Source: an uncultured Oscillospiraceae bacterium
GTDB taxonomy: Bacteria; Bacillota; Clostridia; Oscillospirales; Oscillospiraceae
Assembly (NCBI GenBank): GCA_949878425.1
Contig: CATLAL010000014.1
Coordinates: forward strand, 1-64,000
DNA length: 64,000 bases
Reading direction: 5' to 3'
This document shows, in pieces, positions 41,995-49,802 of the stretch. Under the pieces are notes generated by a model that was not told the origin of the DNA, did not search any database, and saw nothing but the letters and a program-made list of their open reading frames with translations. A program made the translations under genes and the position numbers. Each line of letters starts with the position of its first letter. The stretch's first letter is position 1.

Positions 41995-42028
41995 GCGTCA
42001 TTGCCGCCTGCGGCGTTAACGGCCGCCT
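41995..42028 (+). repeat. REP-like unit abutting a stop codon
   Basis: GCGTCATTGCCGCCTGCGGC followed by GTTAACGGCCGCC ends on the stop codon of the gene at 42027. It is the same unit as at 11073 and in mutL. Confidence 0.6.
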
Positions 42029-42980
42029 AACAGGTCGCCCCGCCGGAGGTGTGGAGGTCCGCGTCCAGGATCTGCTGCTTGCGCTCCAGCAGGCCGTCGG
42101 CCAGGAGCTGGGCCTCCACGTTCTCAAAGCCCAGGCGCTCAATGGTCTTGGCGAAGCGCTCTCCGGTCTTGCCCTGCTCCCGGAAGAGGAGGATGGCCTT
42201 CTCAATGACGCTCAGGGCCTCCTCCTGATCGGTGAACACCTTGCTGAGGGGCTGGCCGTGGGCGGTCTTTTTGCCCCAGCGGCCGCCAATGTAGATCTTG
42301 AAGCCGTAGGTCCCCTCGCTGAGGGCGTCGAAGTGGCACTTGCCCACGCACCGCCCGCAGTTGTTGCACAGGTCCTTGTCGATCTCCAGCAGCCCGTCCT
42401 CCACCTTGGCCGCGCCCATGGGGCACGCCTTCTCCACGGAGCACTTCTTGCAGCCGTTGCACTCGTCCTCCTCCAGCTGGGGGATGCGCTGGCCCACAAT
42501 GCCCAGGTCGTTCAGGTCCGGCTTCACGCAGTTGTTGGGGCAGCCGCCTACGGCGATCTTGAACTTGTGGGGCAGTTTCACCGTGTGGTAGCCCTCGTAG
42601 AACCGGCGGTGGATCTCCTCCGCCAGGCCAAAGGAGTCCAGCAGGCCGTACTGACAGGTGGTGCCCTTGCAGGCCACTACGGGTCGCACCAGGGAGCCGG
42701 TGCCGCCGGTCTCCAGCCCCGCCTCCCGGATGTAGGCGCGAAAGTCCTCAATCTTGTCGTAGGGAATGCCCTGTACCTCAATGGTCAGACGGGTGGTGAA
42801 GGTGATGCTCCCGTTGCCGAACTTCTCCGCCGCCTCCGCAATCCGGCGGTGCTGCTCCGCCGTAATCTTACCGTTGACCGTGATGATGCGGCCAGAGAAG
42901 TTGTCCGTCCCCTTGTTGCTGAGAAACCCCAGCGCCTTCACCCGCTTCTCGTCCGCCGCGCTGACCGTCAGTGTCGCCAT
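42027..42980 (-). CDS. Sulfite/nitrite reductase-like protein with siroheme and ferredoxin motifs
   Basis: The 317 residues: an N-terminal nitrite/sulfite-reductase ferredoxin-like half (FSGRIITVNGKITAEQHRRI), then Cys104-x5-Cys109 (CKGTTCQYG) and Cys147-x3-Cys151 (GGCPNNCVKPDLND), the siroheme-4Fe4S ligands, then two 4Fe-4S ferredoxin motifs (CNGCKKCSVEKACP; CNNCGRCVGKC). This is the layout of AsrC-type or related short anaerobic sulfite reductases. asrA and asrB are not adjacent, so electron partners and substrate (sulfite or nitrite) are open. The start follows AGGAGG. Element A lies between it and the upstream deoC. Confidence 0.85.
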   Translation of the reverse strand: MATLTVSAADEKRVKALGFLSNKGTDNFSGRIITVNGKITAEQHRRIAEAAEKFGNGSITFTTRLTIEVQGIPYDKIEDFRAYIREAGLETGGTGSLVRPVVACKGTTCQYGLLDSFGLAEEIHRRFYEGYHTVKLPHKFKIAVGGCPNNCVKPDLNDLGIVGQRIPQLEEDECNGCKKCSVEKACPMGAAKVEDGLLEIDKDLCNNCGRCVGKCHFDALSEGTYGFKIYIGGRWGKKTAHGQPLSKVFTDQEEALSVIEKAILLFREQGKTGERFAKTIERLGFENVEAQLLADGLLERKQQILDADLHTSGGATC

Positions 42981-43008
42981 GTTTTGCTCCTCCTAATGCT
43001 ATTTTTGG

Positions 43009-43199
43009 GGCATACATACTTTTCTTTGAAAAAAGAAACGTATCAAAAGAAAATTTTGGCGCGAAACTACGTTTCGCTTATGGTATTAACTTAGCGGCTT
43101 TTCTCTGAAAAACAAGCCCCTGGAGCAAGGCAAATGCCTTGCGGAATAAAGTTCTTTTTGATTCTTTTAGCGGCGCTCTCAAGAAAAAGAACGTATGCC
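43009..43199 (-). repeat. Element A, full copy 6 (191 bp, minus sense)
   Basis: On the minus strand it starts GGCATACGTTCTTTTTCTTG 7 bases after the deoC stop, contains ACTTTATTCCGCAAGGCAT, TTGTTTTTCAGAGAAAAGCC and CTAAGTTAATACCATAAGC, and ends TTTCAAAGAAAAGTATGTATGCC before the next ribosome site. It aligns along its length with 18327-18579. Confidence 0.8.
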
Positions 43200-43206
43200 G
43201 TATGCC

Positions 43207-43863
43207 TCATGCCCTACTCTCCTTGACCAGCTTGACGATACGGCTGGTGCCCAAACGGGAGGCGCCCAGGGCCAGGAAGTCCTCCGCGTCCTGGAGGCTG
43301 GCGATGCCGCCAGCGGCCTTGATCTGGACATGGGGGGCCACGTGTTTGGCGAAGAGGGCCACGTCCTCCCGGGTGGCGCCGCCGCCGGCAAAGCCGGTGG
43401 AGGTCTTGATGAACTCCGCGCCGGACAAGGAGACGATCTCGCAGAGCTTCACCTTCTCCTCCTCGGTGAGCAGGCAGGTCTCCACGATCACTTTCAAAAG
43501 CTTTCCGCCGCAGGCGGCCTTCACGGCCCGGATCTCCTCCAGCAGCGCCTCCCACCGCCGGTCCTTGGCCCAGCCGATGTTGATCACCATGTCCACCTCG
43601 TCCGCCCCGTTTCTCACGGCGTCCTCCGCCTCAAAGCACTTGGCGGCTGTGGTGGAGTAGCCGTTGGGAAAGCCGATCACGGTGCAGATGGGAAGATCGT
43701 CCCCCACATACTCCTTGGCCTGGCGGACATAGCTGGCCGGGATGCACACGGAGGCCGTGCCGTAGCTCATGCCGTCGTCGCAGACCACCCGGATCTGCTC
43801 CCACGTGGCCCCCTGGGCCAGCAGGGTGTGGTCCACGGCGGCCAGAATTTTACGTGTTTCCAT
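43207..43863 (-). CDS. deoC: Deoxyribose-phosphate aldolase
   Basis: The 218 residues are a full DeoC barrel: [60 protein letters not shown] and [17 protein letters not shown], where the lysine forms the Schiff base. It splits deoxyribose-5-phosphate to acetaldehyde and glyceraldehyde-3-phosphate, the last step after DeoD (18617) acts on deoxynucleosides. AAGGAGGG lies before the ATG. An extended -10 (TGGTATACT, 43918-43910) lies about 50 bases upstream without a good -35. Confidence 0.95.
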   Translation of the reverse strand: METRKILAAVDHTLLAQGATWEQIRVVCDDGMSYGTASVCIPASYVRQAKEYVGDDLPICTVIGFPNGYSTTAAKCFEAEDAVRNGADEVDMVINIGWAKDRRWEALLEEIRAVKAACGGKLLKVIVETCLLTEEEKVKLCEIVSLSGAEFIKTSTGFAGGGATREDVALFAKHVAPHVQIKAAGGIASLQDAEDFLALGASRLGTSRIVKLVKESRA

Positions 43864-44076
43864 AGTTCCCTCCTTATTTCTCCGCTGGCGCGGCAGTTTT
43901 TACCTTCCCAGTATACCACATTGGAGGAAAAATAGAAAGTATCTTTTTCCTTTGGCGGCGGGGGTCCCGTTTCCCTCCATTTTGTGTGTGGATTCCAGCG
44001 GAGACGCCCGTTTCCCCAGCGGACCTCCAGATATAGTGGGTAAAAAATTAGAAACACAATATATAGGAGATTTCTC

Positions 44077-44105
44077 TTGCAAAACCAGGGGGGCTGTGCT
44101 ATACT
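44077..44105 (+). promoter_or_regulatory. Sigma-A promoter of the NrdD-like small gene
   Basis: TTGCAA (44077-44082), 17 bp, TATACT (44100-44105) with TGC before the -10. The 290-base gap back to deoC holds nothing else I can name. Confidence 0.75.
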
Positions 44106-44153
44106 GGTGCCTGCACAAAACAAATGACAACAGCTTAGGAGGACAAAGCAGCT

Positions 44154-44417
44154 ATGATGCAGGTCAATGTTACCGGAGGGAAAATCGGTCAGAAGGAGCT
44201 GGACGGATACGTCGCCCGCGCCAACAGCAAGTATCCCATCGGGTCCGTTCAATCGCTGGACATCCATGTGGACGGGGAGTTTGTCGATCTCCAGTACCAC
44301 CTGGCGCCCCGGTCCTTCAGCCGTATCCGCCGCATCACCGGGTATCTGGTGGGGGACATGGACCGCTGGAACGACGCCAAGACCGCCGAGGAGAAGGATC
44401 GGGTCAAGCACGTATAA
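44154..44417 (+). CDS. Small NrdD C-terminus-like protein
   Basis: The 87 residues read like the tail of an anaerobic ribonucleotide reductase: RIRRITGYLVGDMDRWNDAKTAEEKDRVKHV resembles the NrdD glycyl-radical-side ending, but the zinc-binding CxxC pairs and the radical Gly loop of a complete NrdD are absent. The N-terminal part (VNVTGGKIGQKELDGYVARA) is unfamiliar. It has its own promoter, ribosome site (TTAGGAGG; ATG at 44154 or 44157) and terminator, so it is a real single gene, not a remnant. It may be a radical-domain spare part or a regulator; function unknown. Confidence 0.75.
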   Translation: MMQVNVTGGKIGQKELDGYVARANSKYPIGSVQSLDIHVDGEFVDLQYHLAPRSFSRIRRITGYLVGDMDRWNDAKTAEEKDRVKHV

Positions 44418-44433
44418 AGAATTTCGCAGAGAA

Positions 44434-44460
44434 GCCGCCGGCCCCCAGGGGGCCGGCGGC
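44434..44460 (+). terminator. Terminator of the NrdD-like small gene
   Basis: GCCGCCGGCCCCC-AG-GGGGCCGGCGGC followed by TTGTG, 17 bases after the stop. Confidence 0.75.
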
Positions 44461-44479
44461 TTGTGCGTTGAAGCGGGGG

Positions 44480-44545
44480 TCGCCTATCTGCCCGGCAGCC
44501 CCGGGGGGTTCACCCCCGGCCCCCCGCAGTATGCAGGGGGTGCGG
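44480..44545. repeat. Element E, short diverged copy 4
   Basis: GTCGCCTATCTGCCCGGCAG, CCCCGGGG and CACCCCCGGCCCCCC resemble the short copy at 2400. The right end is not intact. Confidence 0.45.
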
Positions 44546-44562
44546 GAGATCGTTTTCTCTAT

Positions 44563-44591
44563 TTGACAGCGGCCTCTTTTTTTGCTATAGT
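44563..44591 (+). promoter_or_regulatory. Sigma-A promoter of the HAD phosphatase gene
   Basis: TTGACA (44563-44568), 17 bp, TATAGT (44586-44591) with TGC before the -10. Confidence 0.85.
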
Positions 44592-44621
44592 CTTTGGGAC
44601 TTAAAGAGGAGGCGCAAAGCT

Positions 44622-45284
44622 ATGCTTAAGGCGGTTGTATTTGACCTGGACGGGACGCTTCTGGACACGATTGACGACATTGCCGGCGCGCTGAACCGGG
44701 CTCTGGCGTCCTGCGGCCTGCCTGTCCACCCGGTGGAGGCCTGCCGGGGGTTCGTAGGCGGGGGCATCCGGGAGGCGGTGTGCCGGGCGGTGCCGGACCG
44801 GGAGGATCGGGAGACAGTGGAGCGGGTGCTGGCGGCCTATCTGGCGGACTACTTCCTCCACTGCGCGGAGAAAACTGTCCGCTACCCCGGCATACCGGAG
44901 CTGCTCTCCGCCCTGGAGGCCCGGGGCGTGGCCCTGGGGGTCCTCTCCAACAAGACGGAGGCCACGGCCCGGCGGATCATCTCCGCCTACTTCCCCCATG
45001 TCCCCTTCCGGTGCGTGTTCGGCCGGACGGAGGGCCGCCCCCTGAAGCCGGATCCGGCGGCGGCGGGGCCGGTGCTGGAGGCCCTCGCTCTCCCCGCCGC
45101 CTCCGTCGCCTACGTGGGCGACAGCGGCACGGACATGGTTTTCGCCCGGCGGACGGGACTTTTCCCCGCCGCGGCGGCCTGGGGCTACCGGAGCCGCCGG
45201 GAGCTGGAGGAGAGCGGCGCCGCCGTCGCCGCCGGGACCCCGGCGGAGCTGCTGGCGGCGCTGGAGGAAAAATCCCTGTTGTAA
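44622..45284 (+). CDS. HAD-superfamily hydrolase, phosphoglycolate-phosphatase-like
   Basis: The 220 residues have all HAD motifs: FDLDGTLLDTIDD (nucleophile Asp and acid Asp), GVLSNKTEATA (motif II Ser), LKPDPAAAGPVL (motif III Lys) and YVGDSGTDMVFA (motif IV). The alpha-helical cap is of the Gph/PGMB kind. It likely dephosphorylates a small phosphate ester such as 2-phosphoglycolate; substrate is not certain. GAGG lies upstream of the ATG. The next operon's promoter overlaps its stop. Confidence 0.88.
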   Translation: MLKAVVFDLDGTLLDTIDDIAGALNRALASCGLPVHPVEACRGFVGGGIREAVCRAVPDREDRETVERVLAAYLADYFLHCAEKTVRYPGIPELLSALEARGVALGVLSNKTEATARRIISAYFPHVPFRCVFGRTEGRPLKPDPAAAGPVLEALALPAASVAYVGDSGTDMVFARRTGLFPAAAAWGYRSRRELEESGAAVAAGTPAELLAALEEKSLL

Positions 45285-45307
45285 TTTTCCGTCGAATTTG
45301 CTATTCT
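45279..45307 (+). promoter_or_regulatory. Sigma-A promoter of the two-component operon
   Basis: TTGTAA (45279-45284), 17 bp, TATTCT (45302-45307) preceded by TGC. It overlaps the stop of the HAD gene. Confidence 0.6.
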
Positions 45308-45348
45308 AGTTGTGTCCGGAAATTTGGAGCAACAGAGAGGCAAATCCG

Positions 45349-46011
45349 ATGATAAAGATACTGATTGTGGAGGACGAAAAGCCCATCGCGGACCTGCTGG
45401 ACATGTCGCTGACCGCCGCGGGCTACAGCTGCGACTGCCTGGACAACGGCGTGGCTGCGGCGGACGCGGTGGAGAAAAAACGCTATGACCTCATCCTCCT
45501 GGACGTGATGCTGCCGGGGATCGACGGCTTTGAGCTGATGGAATTTCTGGCCCCCCTGGAGATCCCGGTGATCTTCATCACCGCCCGCAGCGCCCTCAAG
45601 GACCGCATCAAGGGGCTGAAGCTGGGGGCGGACGACTACATTGTCAAGCCCTTTGAGATCGCGGAGCTCCTGGCCCGGGTGGAGACCGTGCTGCGGCGCT
45701 ACCACAAGACGGAGAGCCGCATCGCGGTGGACGACGTGGTGGTGGACACCCAGTCCCGGGTGGTGACCAAGGCGGGGGAGCCGGTGGCGCTGACGGCTAA
45801 GGAGTACAACCTTCTGATGCTCTTCCTGCAAAACAAAAACATCGCCCTCTTCCGGGAGACCATCTACGAGCGGGTGTGGGAGAACGACTACATGGGCGAC
45901 AGCCGCACCGTGGACCTCCACGTCCAGCGCCTGCGCAAAAAGCTGGGCTGGCAGGAGCGCATCGCCGCAGTCTATAAGGTGGGCTACCGGCTGGAGGTCC
46001 GGGACGAATGA
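45349..46011 (+). CDS. OmpR-family response regulator
   Basis: The 220 residues have a receiver domain (ILIVEDEKPIADLLDMSL, phospho-acceptor Asp in LILLDVMLPGIDGFEL, Thr in FITARSALKDRI, Lys in DDYIVKPFEIAELLARV) and a winged-helix DNA-binding domain (VALTAKEYNLLMLFLQNKN, SRTVDLHVQRLRKKLG, VYKVGYRLEV). GAGAGG lies 8 bases before this ATG. Its stop overlaps the kinase start by 4 bases, so the pair is translationally coupled. Confidence 0.95.
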   Translation: MIKILIVEDEKPIADLLDMSLTAAGYSCDCLDNGVAAADAVEKKRYDLILLDVMLPGIDGFELMEFLAPLEIPVIFITARSALKDRIKGLKLGADDYIVKPFEIAELLARVETVLRRYHKTESRIAVDDVVVDTQSRVVTKAGEPVALTAKEYNLLMLFLQNKNIALFRETIYERVWENDYMGDSRTVDLHVQRLRKKLGWQERIAAVYKVGYRLEVRDE

Positions 46012-47429
46012 AGTTCGCGTGGAAAGTGACCTTGGCGGCCCTGTGCATTCTGGTGCTCACCGTGGGCGCGGGGAGCTATCTGCTCATCTCCCTGTCCTTC
46101 CAGTCCGCCCTGGAGCGGGAGATCGCCATTGCCCAGGAGGAGATGGAGATGCTGCGCATCTCCTACGAGGCGGTCTGCGACGCCCGGGGCGTCTCAATGG
46201 AGAACATTGACCAGCGGGGCCGGGTGCTCCAGCGCATCCTGGAGTCGGACCCCTACTTTGCGGAGCACCGGTTCCGTGTGAGCACCCAAGGCGGCTTTCA
46301 GGTCTACTCCACCCTGGACTCCGGCAGCGATCAGGAGCTGCTGGCCGGGATCGACAAGCTCTCAAGCGGCTACGTCCTCCGGCGGGAGGGGAAAACGGGA
46401 CAGATCGTGGTCCACTGTGCGGGGCCCGTGGCCCTGCCAGACGGCACCCTCTACATTGAAACCGTCCGGGACATCACCCGGCTCTTTACGGACCGGGAGA
46501 TCCACTACCAGGTCTACCGCTGGATTCTCCTTCTGGTGGTGGGCGCGGGCAGCACGGTGATGTACGCCCTCTCCTGCTGGCTGACAAAGCCCATCCGCAG
46601 TCTGGACCGGGCCGCCAACCGGCTGGCCCAGGGGGACTACGCCACCCGGGCCCGGGTGACCAGCGGAGACGAGATCGGCCGGCTGGCCGACAATTTCAAC
46701 CACATGGCGGACGCCATTGAAAAGAACGTCCAGGAGCTGGAGGACGCCGCCAGACGGCAGGAGGACTTCACCGCCAGCTTTGTCCACGAGTTAAAGACGC
46801 CCCTCACCTCCATCATCGGCTACGCGGACATGCTCCGCAGGAGCGATCTGGCGGAGGAGAAGCGCTTCAAAGCGGCCAGCTACATCTTTTCCGAGGGGAA
46901 GCGGCTGGAGAACCTGTCCCTGTCCCTGATGAGCCTGCTGGTGGTGGGCCACAGCGAGGCGGAGGCGAAGCCCGTGGACATGGCCCGGCTCTGCGCCGGG
47001 GCCGGACGCACCAGCCAGCCGGCCATGCGCAAGCGGGGCGTGACGCTCTCCGTCCGGGCGGAGGAGGGCGTCCTTCTGGGGGACGCGGCCCTGCTCCAGA
47101 CCCTGGTGCTGAACCTGCTGGACAACGCCCGGAAGGCCTCTGAGGCCGGCGGGGCCGTGGCTCTGACCGGGGAGCCTCTGCCGGCGGGAGGCTACCGCCT
47201 CACGGTCCGCGACCAGGGCCGGGGCATTCCGGCGGAGGAGCTGGGCAAGATTATGGAGCCATTTTACATGGTGGACAAGTCCCGCTCCCGGGCCGAGGGC
47301 GGCGCGGGGCTTGGGCTGGCCCTCTGCCGGGCCATCGCCTCCCTCCACGGCGGCGCGCTGCGCTTTGAGAGCCAGGTGCTGGAGGGAACCACTGTGACGG
47401 CGGAGCTGGGAGGAATGCGCAATGGGTAA
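46008..47429 (+). CDS. Sensor histidine kinase
   Basis: The 473 residues: helix 1 (LAALCILVLTVGAGSYLLISL), an outside sensor region of about 130 residues, helix 2 (WILLLVVGAGSTVMYALSCWL), HAMP (LTKPIRSLDRAANRLAQGDY), HisKA with the phospho-His in FVHELKTPLTSIIGYADML, and HATPase with LNLLDNARKAS, RDQGRGIPAEE and GGAGLGLALC. It partners with the regulator at 45349. The next gene overlaps its end by 8 bases. The stimulus is unknown; the operon and the downstream vanY point to the cell envelope. Confidence 0.95.
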   Translation: MKFAWKVTLAALCILVLTVGAGSYLLISLSFQSALEREIAIAQEEMEMLRISYEAVCDARGVSMENIDQRGRVLQRILESDPYFAEHRFRVSTQGGFQVYSTLDSGSDQELLAGIDKLSSGYVLRREGKTGQIVVHCAGPVALPDGTLYIETVRDITRLFTDREIHYQVYRWILLLVVGAGSTVMYALSCWLTKPIRSLDRAANRLAQGDYATRARVTSGDEIGRLADNFNHMADAIEKNVQELEDAARRQEDFTASFVHELKTPLTSIIGYADMLRRSDLAEEKRFKAASYIFSEGKRLENLSLSLMSLLVVGHSEAEAKPVDMARLCAGAGRTSQPAMRKRGVTLSVRAEEGVLLGDAALLQTLVLNLLDNARKASEAGGAVALTGEPLPAGGYRLTVRDQGRGIPAEELGKIMEPFYMVDKSRSRAEGGAGLGLALCRAIASLHGGALRFESQVLEGTTVTAELGGMRNG

Positions 47430-48342
47430 GTACGCGGCCATGCTGGTGGCGCTGCTGCTGGTGGCGGCGGCCTTCTTCCTGCCTGTGCGGCTGTCCCGGT
47501 GGCAGGACGAGCAGCTGCTGGACGACCCCCACGTCACCAGCTACGACAAGGAGCGGGAGGGCTTCGCGGAGAGCACCCAGCTGTCCGCGGCGGAGAAGCT
47601 GCTCCTGCTGCGAAGCGGCACGCTCACCCAGGTGGACCTGGGCGGCGAGACCGTCCAGGGGCTCTACGTGGTCTCCCGCAACGCCCGGGGGGAGATAGAG
47701 CGGCGCATTGAGCACATCGCGGAGTTCTCCTCCGCCGCGGCGATCGACGGGAAGGCGAAGGAGGAGGTAACCGTGCGCTATGAGCTGGAGGCGGACGAGC
47801 AGGAGATTCGCAGCGCCCAGGAGGTCTGGGACCAGCGGCTGAACGCGGTGTGGTCGGAGCTGGGGGGCCTTCAGAGCCTGGGCGGCCTCCCGGAGCTGTG
47901 GGGCGCTGAGGTGGAGCTGGAGTATACCGGCGGCGGCGAGGTGGTGTACATGGACCCGGACGGGGGGGTGCGCTTCCCGGTGTTCAGCCTGTCCCTGAGC
48001 GGCCATCCCTACTCCATCAGCCTGACGTTAGACGAGCAGTCCGGGCGGATATTGTCCTTCGTGCTCACCTGGGCCAGAGACGCCCAGCTCAACTGGGGCG
48101 GCCGGGGGCCGGACCGCTTCGGCGGCGTCTGGCGGGACTACTGGGGCCTGGACAGCGTCAGCAGCACCTGGTACTCCGACTACATCCGGGAGATCCTCTC
48201 CTGCCCGGAGGAGAGCCTGCGAAGCAACGGGGACTACAACGCCAACGGGCAGGTGGTGTTTGCCTACGACGGCCAGAGCCTGCCCATCAGCCTGTCCAAC
48301 TGGGTCAGCAGCTCCAGAAACGGCGCCCTGTTTTGGAACTGA
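47422..48342 (+). CDS. Secreted/membrane-anchored accessory protein of the two-component operon
   Basis: The 306 residues start with a signal or anchor helix (YAAMLVALLLVAAAFFLPV) and continue as an outside protein of about 280 residues with no motif I recognise; EGFAESTQLSAAEKLLLLRSG and SISLTLDEQSGRILSFVLTW are notable stretches, the latter recalling PepSY/YycH-like folds only loosely. It overlaps the kinase gene by 8 bases, so it is coupled to it. I infer an accessory that modulates the sensor, as YycH-like proteins do, but there is no sequence proof. Confidence 0.8.
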   Translation: MGKYAAMLVALLLVAAAFFLPVRLSRWQDEQLLDDPHVTSYDKEREGFAESTQLSAAEKLLLLRSGTLTQVDLGGETVQGLYVVSRNARGEIERRIEHIAEFSSAAAIDGKAKEEVTVRYELEADEQEIRSAQEVWDQRLNAVWSELGGLQSLGGLPELWGAEVELEYTGGGEVVYMDPDGGVRFPVFSLSLSGHPYSISLTLDEQSGRILSFVLTWARDAQLNWGGRGPDRFGGVWRDYWGLDSVSSTWYSDYIREILSCPEESLRSNGDYNANGQVVFAYDGQSLPISLSNWVSSSRNGALFWN

Positions 48343-48370
48343 CCGTCCGGATCTCCGGCCAGCCCTGAGC

Positions 48371-48442
48371 AGCCGTACCAATGCCCCAGCACACATCTTT
48401 GCGGCCCAAAATGCCGCGCAGCCTCTGGCTATTGGTACGGCT
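48371..48442. repeat. Element D (72 bp, perfect 12-bp inverted ends)
   Basis: AGCCGTACCAAT at the left and ATTGGTACGGCT at the right are perfect inverted copies, with AACATGCC-like GC-rich interior including ACATCTTTGCGGCCCAAAAT. A half copy occurs at 7511-7547. Confidence 0.65.
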
Positions 48443-48471
48443 CCTGAAACCACACAAGGAGGAGCTCTTCT

Positions 48472-49482
48472 ATGAACAAGCACTACCGCTACCGCCGCCG
48501 GCGCGGACGCGGCGTCTATATCAGCCCCCTGCCACTTCTGGCGGTGGGGGCGCTGGCCGTGGTCCTGGGGGTATTTCTGGTGAGCCGCGCCCTGGGGGGC
48601 GCTGAGCCCGAATCACCGGACGGCGCACAGCCGCCGGAGCCCCCCGTATCCCAGGACGGCGGCGGAGCGGACCGGCCCCGGCAGCTCACCACCGCCTCCG
48701 GCATCGCCTGCACCCTGACGGAGCTGGGGGAGGAGGCGGTCTATACCGGGGACCTGATTTTGGTGAACAACTGGACGCCCTTCCATTTCCCCGCGGACCA
48801 GGCCTCCCAGCTGATGTGCGTGCTGGAGAACAAGAGCGGCAGCTACTACGTGCGCGACGCCACGGTGTACCTGCTGCCCCAGGCGCTGGACGCCCTCAAC
48901 CGTATGCTGGACGACTTTCAGTCCCAGGGGGGCAGCAAGTCCGTCAACGTGGTAGCCGGCCACCGCACGGCGGAGTTCCAGCAGCACCTCTTTGACCAGA
49001 GCGTGGAGCGAAACGGCCAGGAGCACGCGGAGAAGTACGTGGCAAAGCCCGGGGGCAGCGAGCACCACACCGGCCTGGTGGTGGACTTCTCCCTCTTCTA
49101 CAGCGACGGCAGCAGCGCCGAGTACAACGGCTCCGGCGAGTACGCCTGGATCAACGCCAACTGCCGGAACTACGGCTATGTGGTCCGCTACGAGACGGGG
49201 AAGGAGGCTCTCACCGGCATCTGGGACGAGCCGTGGCATTTCCGCTATATCGGCGTGCCCCACGCCGCGCAGGCCGCTGAGCAGGGGCTGTGCCTGGAGG
49301 AGTATATCGACTATCTCAAGCAGTTCCCCTTTGAGGGGGAGCACCTGACCATCCAGTGCGCGGAGGGGACCTATGAGGCCTGGTACACCCGGGGAACGGA
49401 GGTCTACCTGCCCGACAGCGGGGAGTACGCCGTGTCCGGGAACAACGTGGACGGCGTGATTGTCACCTGCAAAATCGGATAG
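48472..49482 (+). CDS. VanY-type D-alanyl-D-alanine carboxypeptidase (M15B)
   Basis: The 336 residues have a very basic N-tail (HYRYRRRRGRG), one anchor helix (PLLAVGALAVVLGVFLVSRAL), a Pro/Glu linker and the M15 peptidase domain: VVAGHRTAEFQQHLFDQS, GGSEHHTGLVVDFSLF (zinc His and Asp) and IWDEPWHFRYIGVPHA (catalytic Glu and zinc His). It trims the last D-Ala of peptidoglycan stems outside the cell. GGAGGAG lies before the ATG. It follows the two-component operon after element D; no vanA/vanH-type genes are present, so this is wall metabolism, not evidence of resistance. Confidence 0.9.
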   Translation: MNKHYRYRRRRGRGVYISPLPLLAVGALAVVLGVFLVSRALGGAEPESPDGAQPPEPPVSQDGGGADRPRQLTTASGIACTLTELGEEAVYTGDLILVNNWTPFHFPADQASQLMCVLENKSGSYYVRDATVYLLPQALDALNRMLDDFQSQGGSKSVNVVAGHRTAEFQQHLFDQSVERNGQEHAEKYVAKPGGSEHHTGLVVDFSLFYSDGSSAEYNGSGEYAWINANCRNYGYVVRYETGKEALTGIWDEPWHFRYIGVPHAAQAAEQGLCLEEYIDYLKQFPFEGEHLTIQCAEGTYEAWYTRGTEVYLPDSGEYAVSGNNVDGVIVTCKIG

Positions 49483-49507
49483 GCGGGGGAGTTTTCTGGA
49501 ACGGGGG

Positions 49508-49540
49508 GCCGCGGACAGCCGCGGCTCCTCTTTATTTTTA
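49508..49540 (+). terminator. Terminator of vanY
   Basis: GCCGCGG-ACAG-CCGCGGC followed by TCCTCTTTATTTTT. Confidence 0.65.
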
Positions 49541-49718
49541 TCGTAACCACAGTTGAGAACGAGTAAACGTTGGGCTTCGCCTAGCGGGCCGGCAGAGCCG
49601 GCCCGACAGCTGGGGCGGCCTCTGGCCGCCTAACGCCAAACCCACCAGGGCTTCGTCCAACGACGGCCCCATGGGGCGGCCCTAAACTTTACCGATTTTT
49701 AACTGTGGTCACTCTATT
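49540..49718. repeat. Element C, copy 2 (about 180 bp)
   Basis: The left end CGTAACCACAGTTGAGAACG is mirrored by AACTGTGGTCACTCTATTCG at the right. The inside has GGGCCGGC/GCCGGCCC and GGGGCGGCC/GGCCGCC palindromes. It fills most of the gap before spoVAC. Confidence 0.65.
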
Positions 49719-49750
49719 CGCAAATGCTTCGGGCGGCGCCGGATTTCTCC

Positions 49751-49779
49751 GCATAGATCAGTCTTGCCCGGGCATACTA
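49751..49779 (+). promoter_or_regulatory. Sigma-G-type (forespore) promoter of spoVAC
   Basis: GCATA (49751-49755), 17 bp, CATACTA (49773-49779). Both boxes fit the sigma-G consensus GHATR and CATWHTA fully. Confidence 0.7.
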
Positions 49780-49802
49780 GGGGCAAAAGGAGGAATTTGC
49801 AT

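Noticed and set aside
48472..49482. Glycopeptide resistance locus because of vanY
   Set aside because: No vanH, vanA or vanX-type genes nearby; VanY-like carboxypeptidases are common in wall metabolism.
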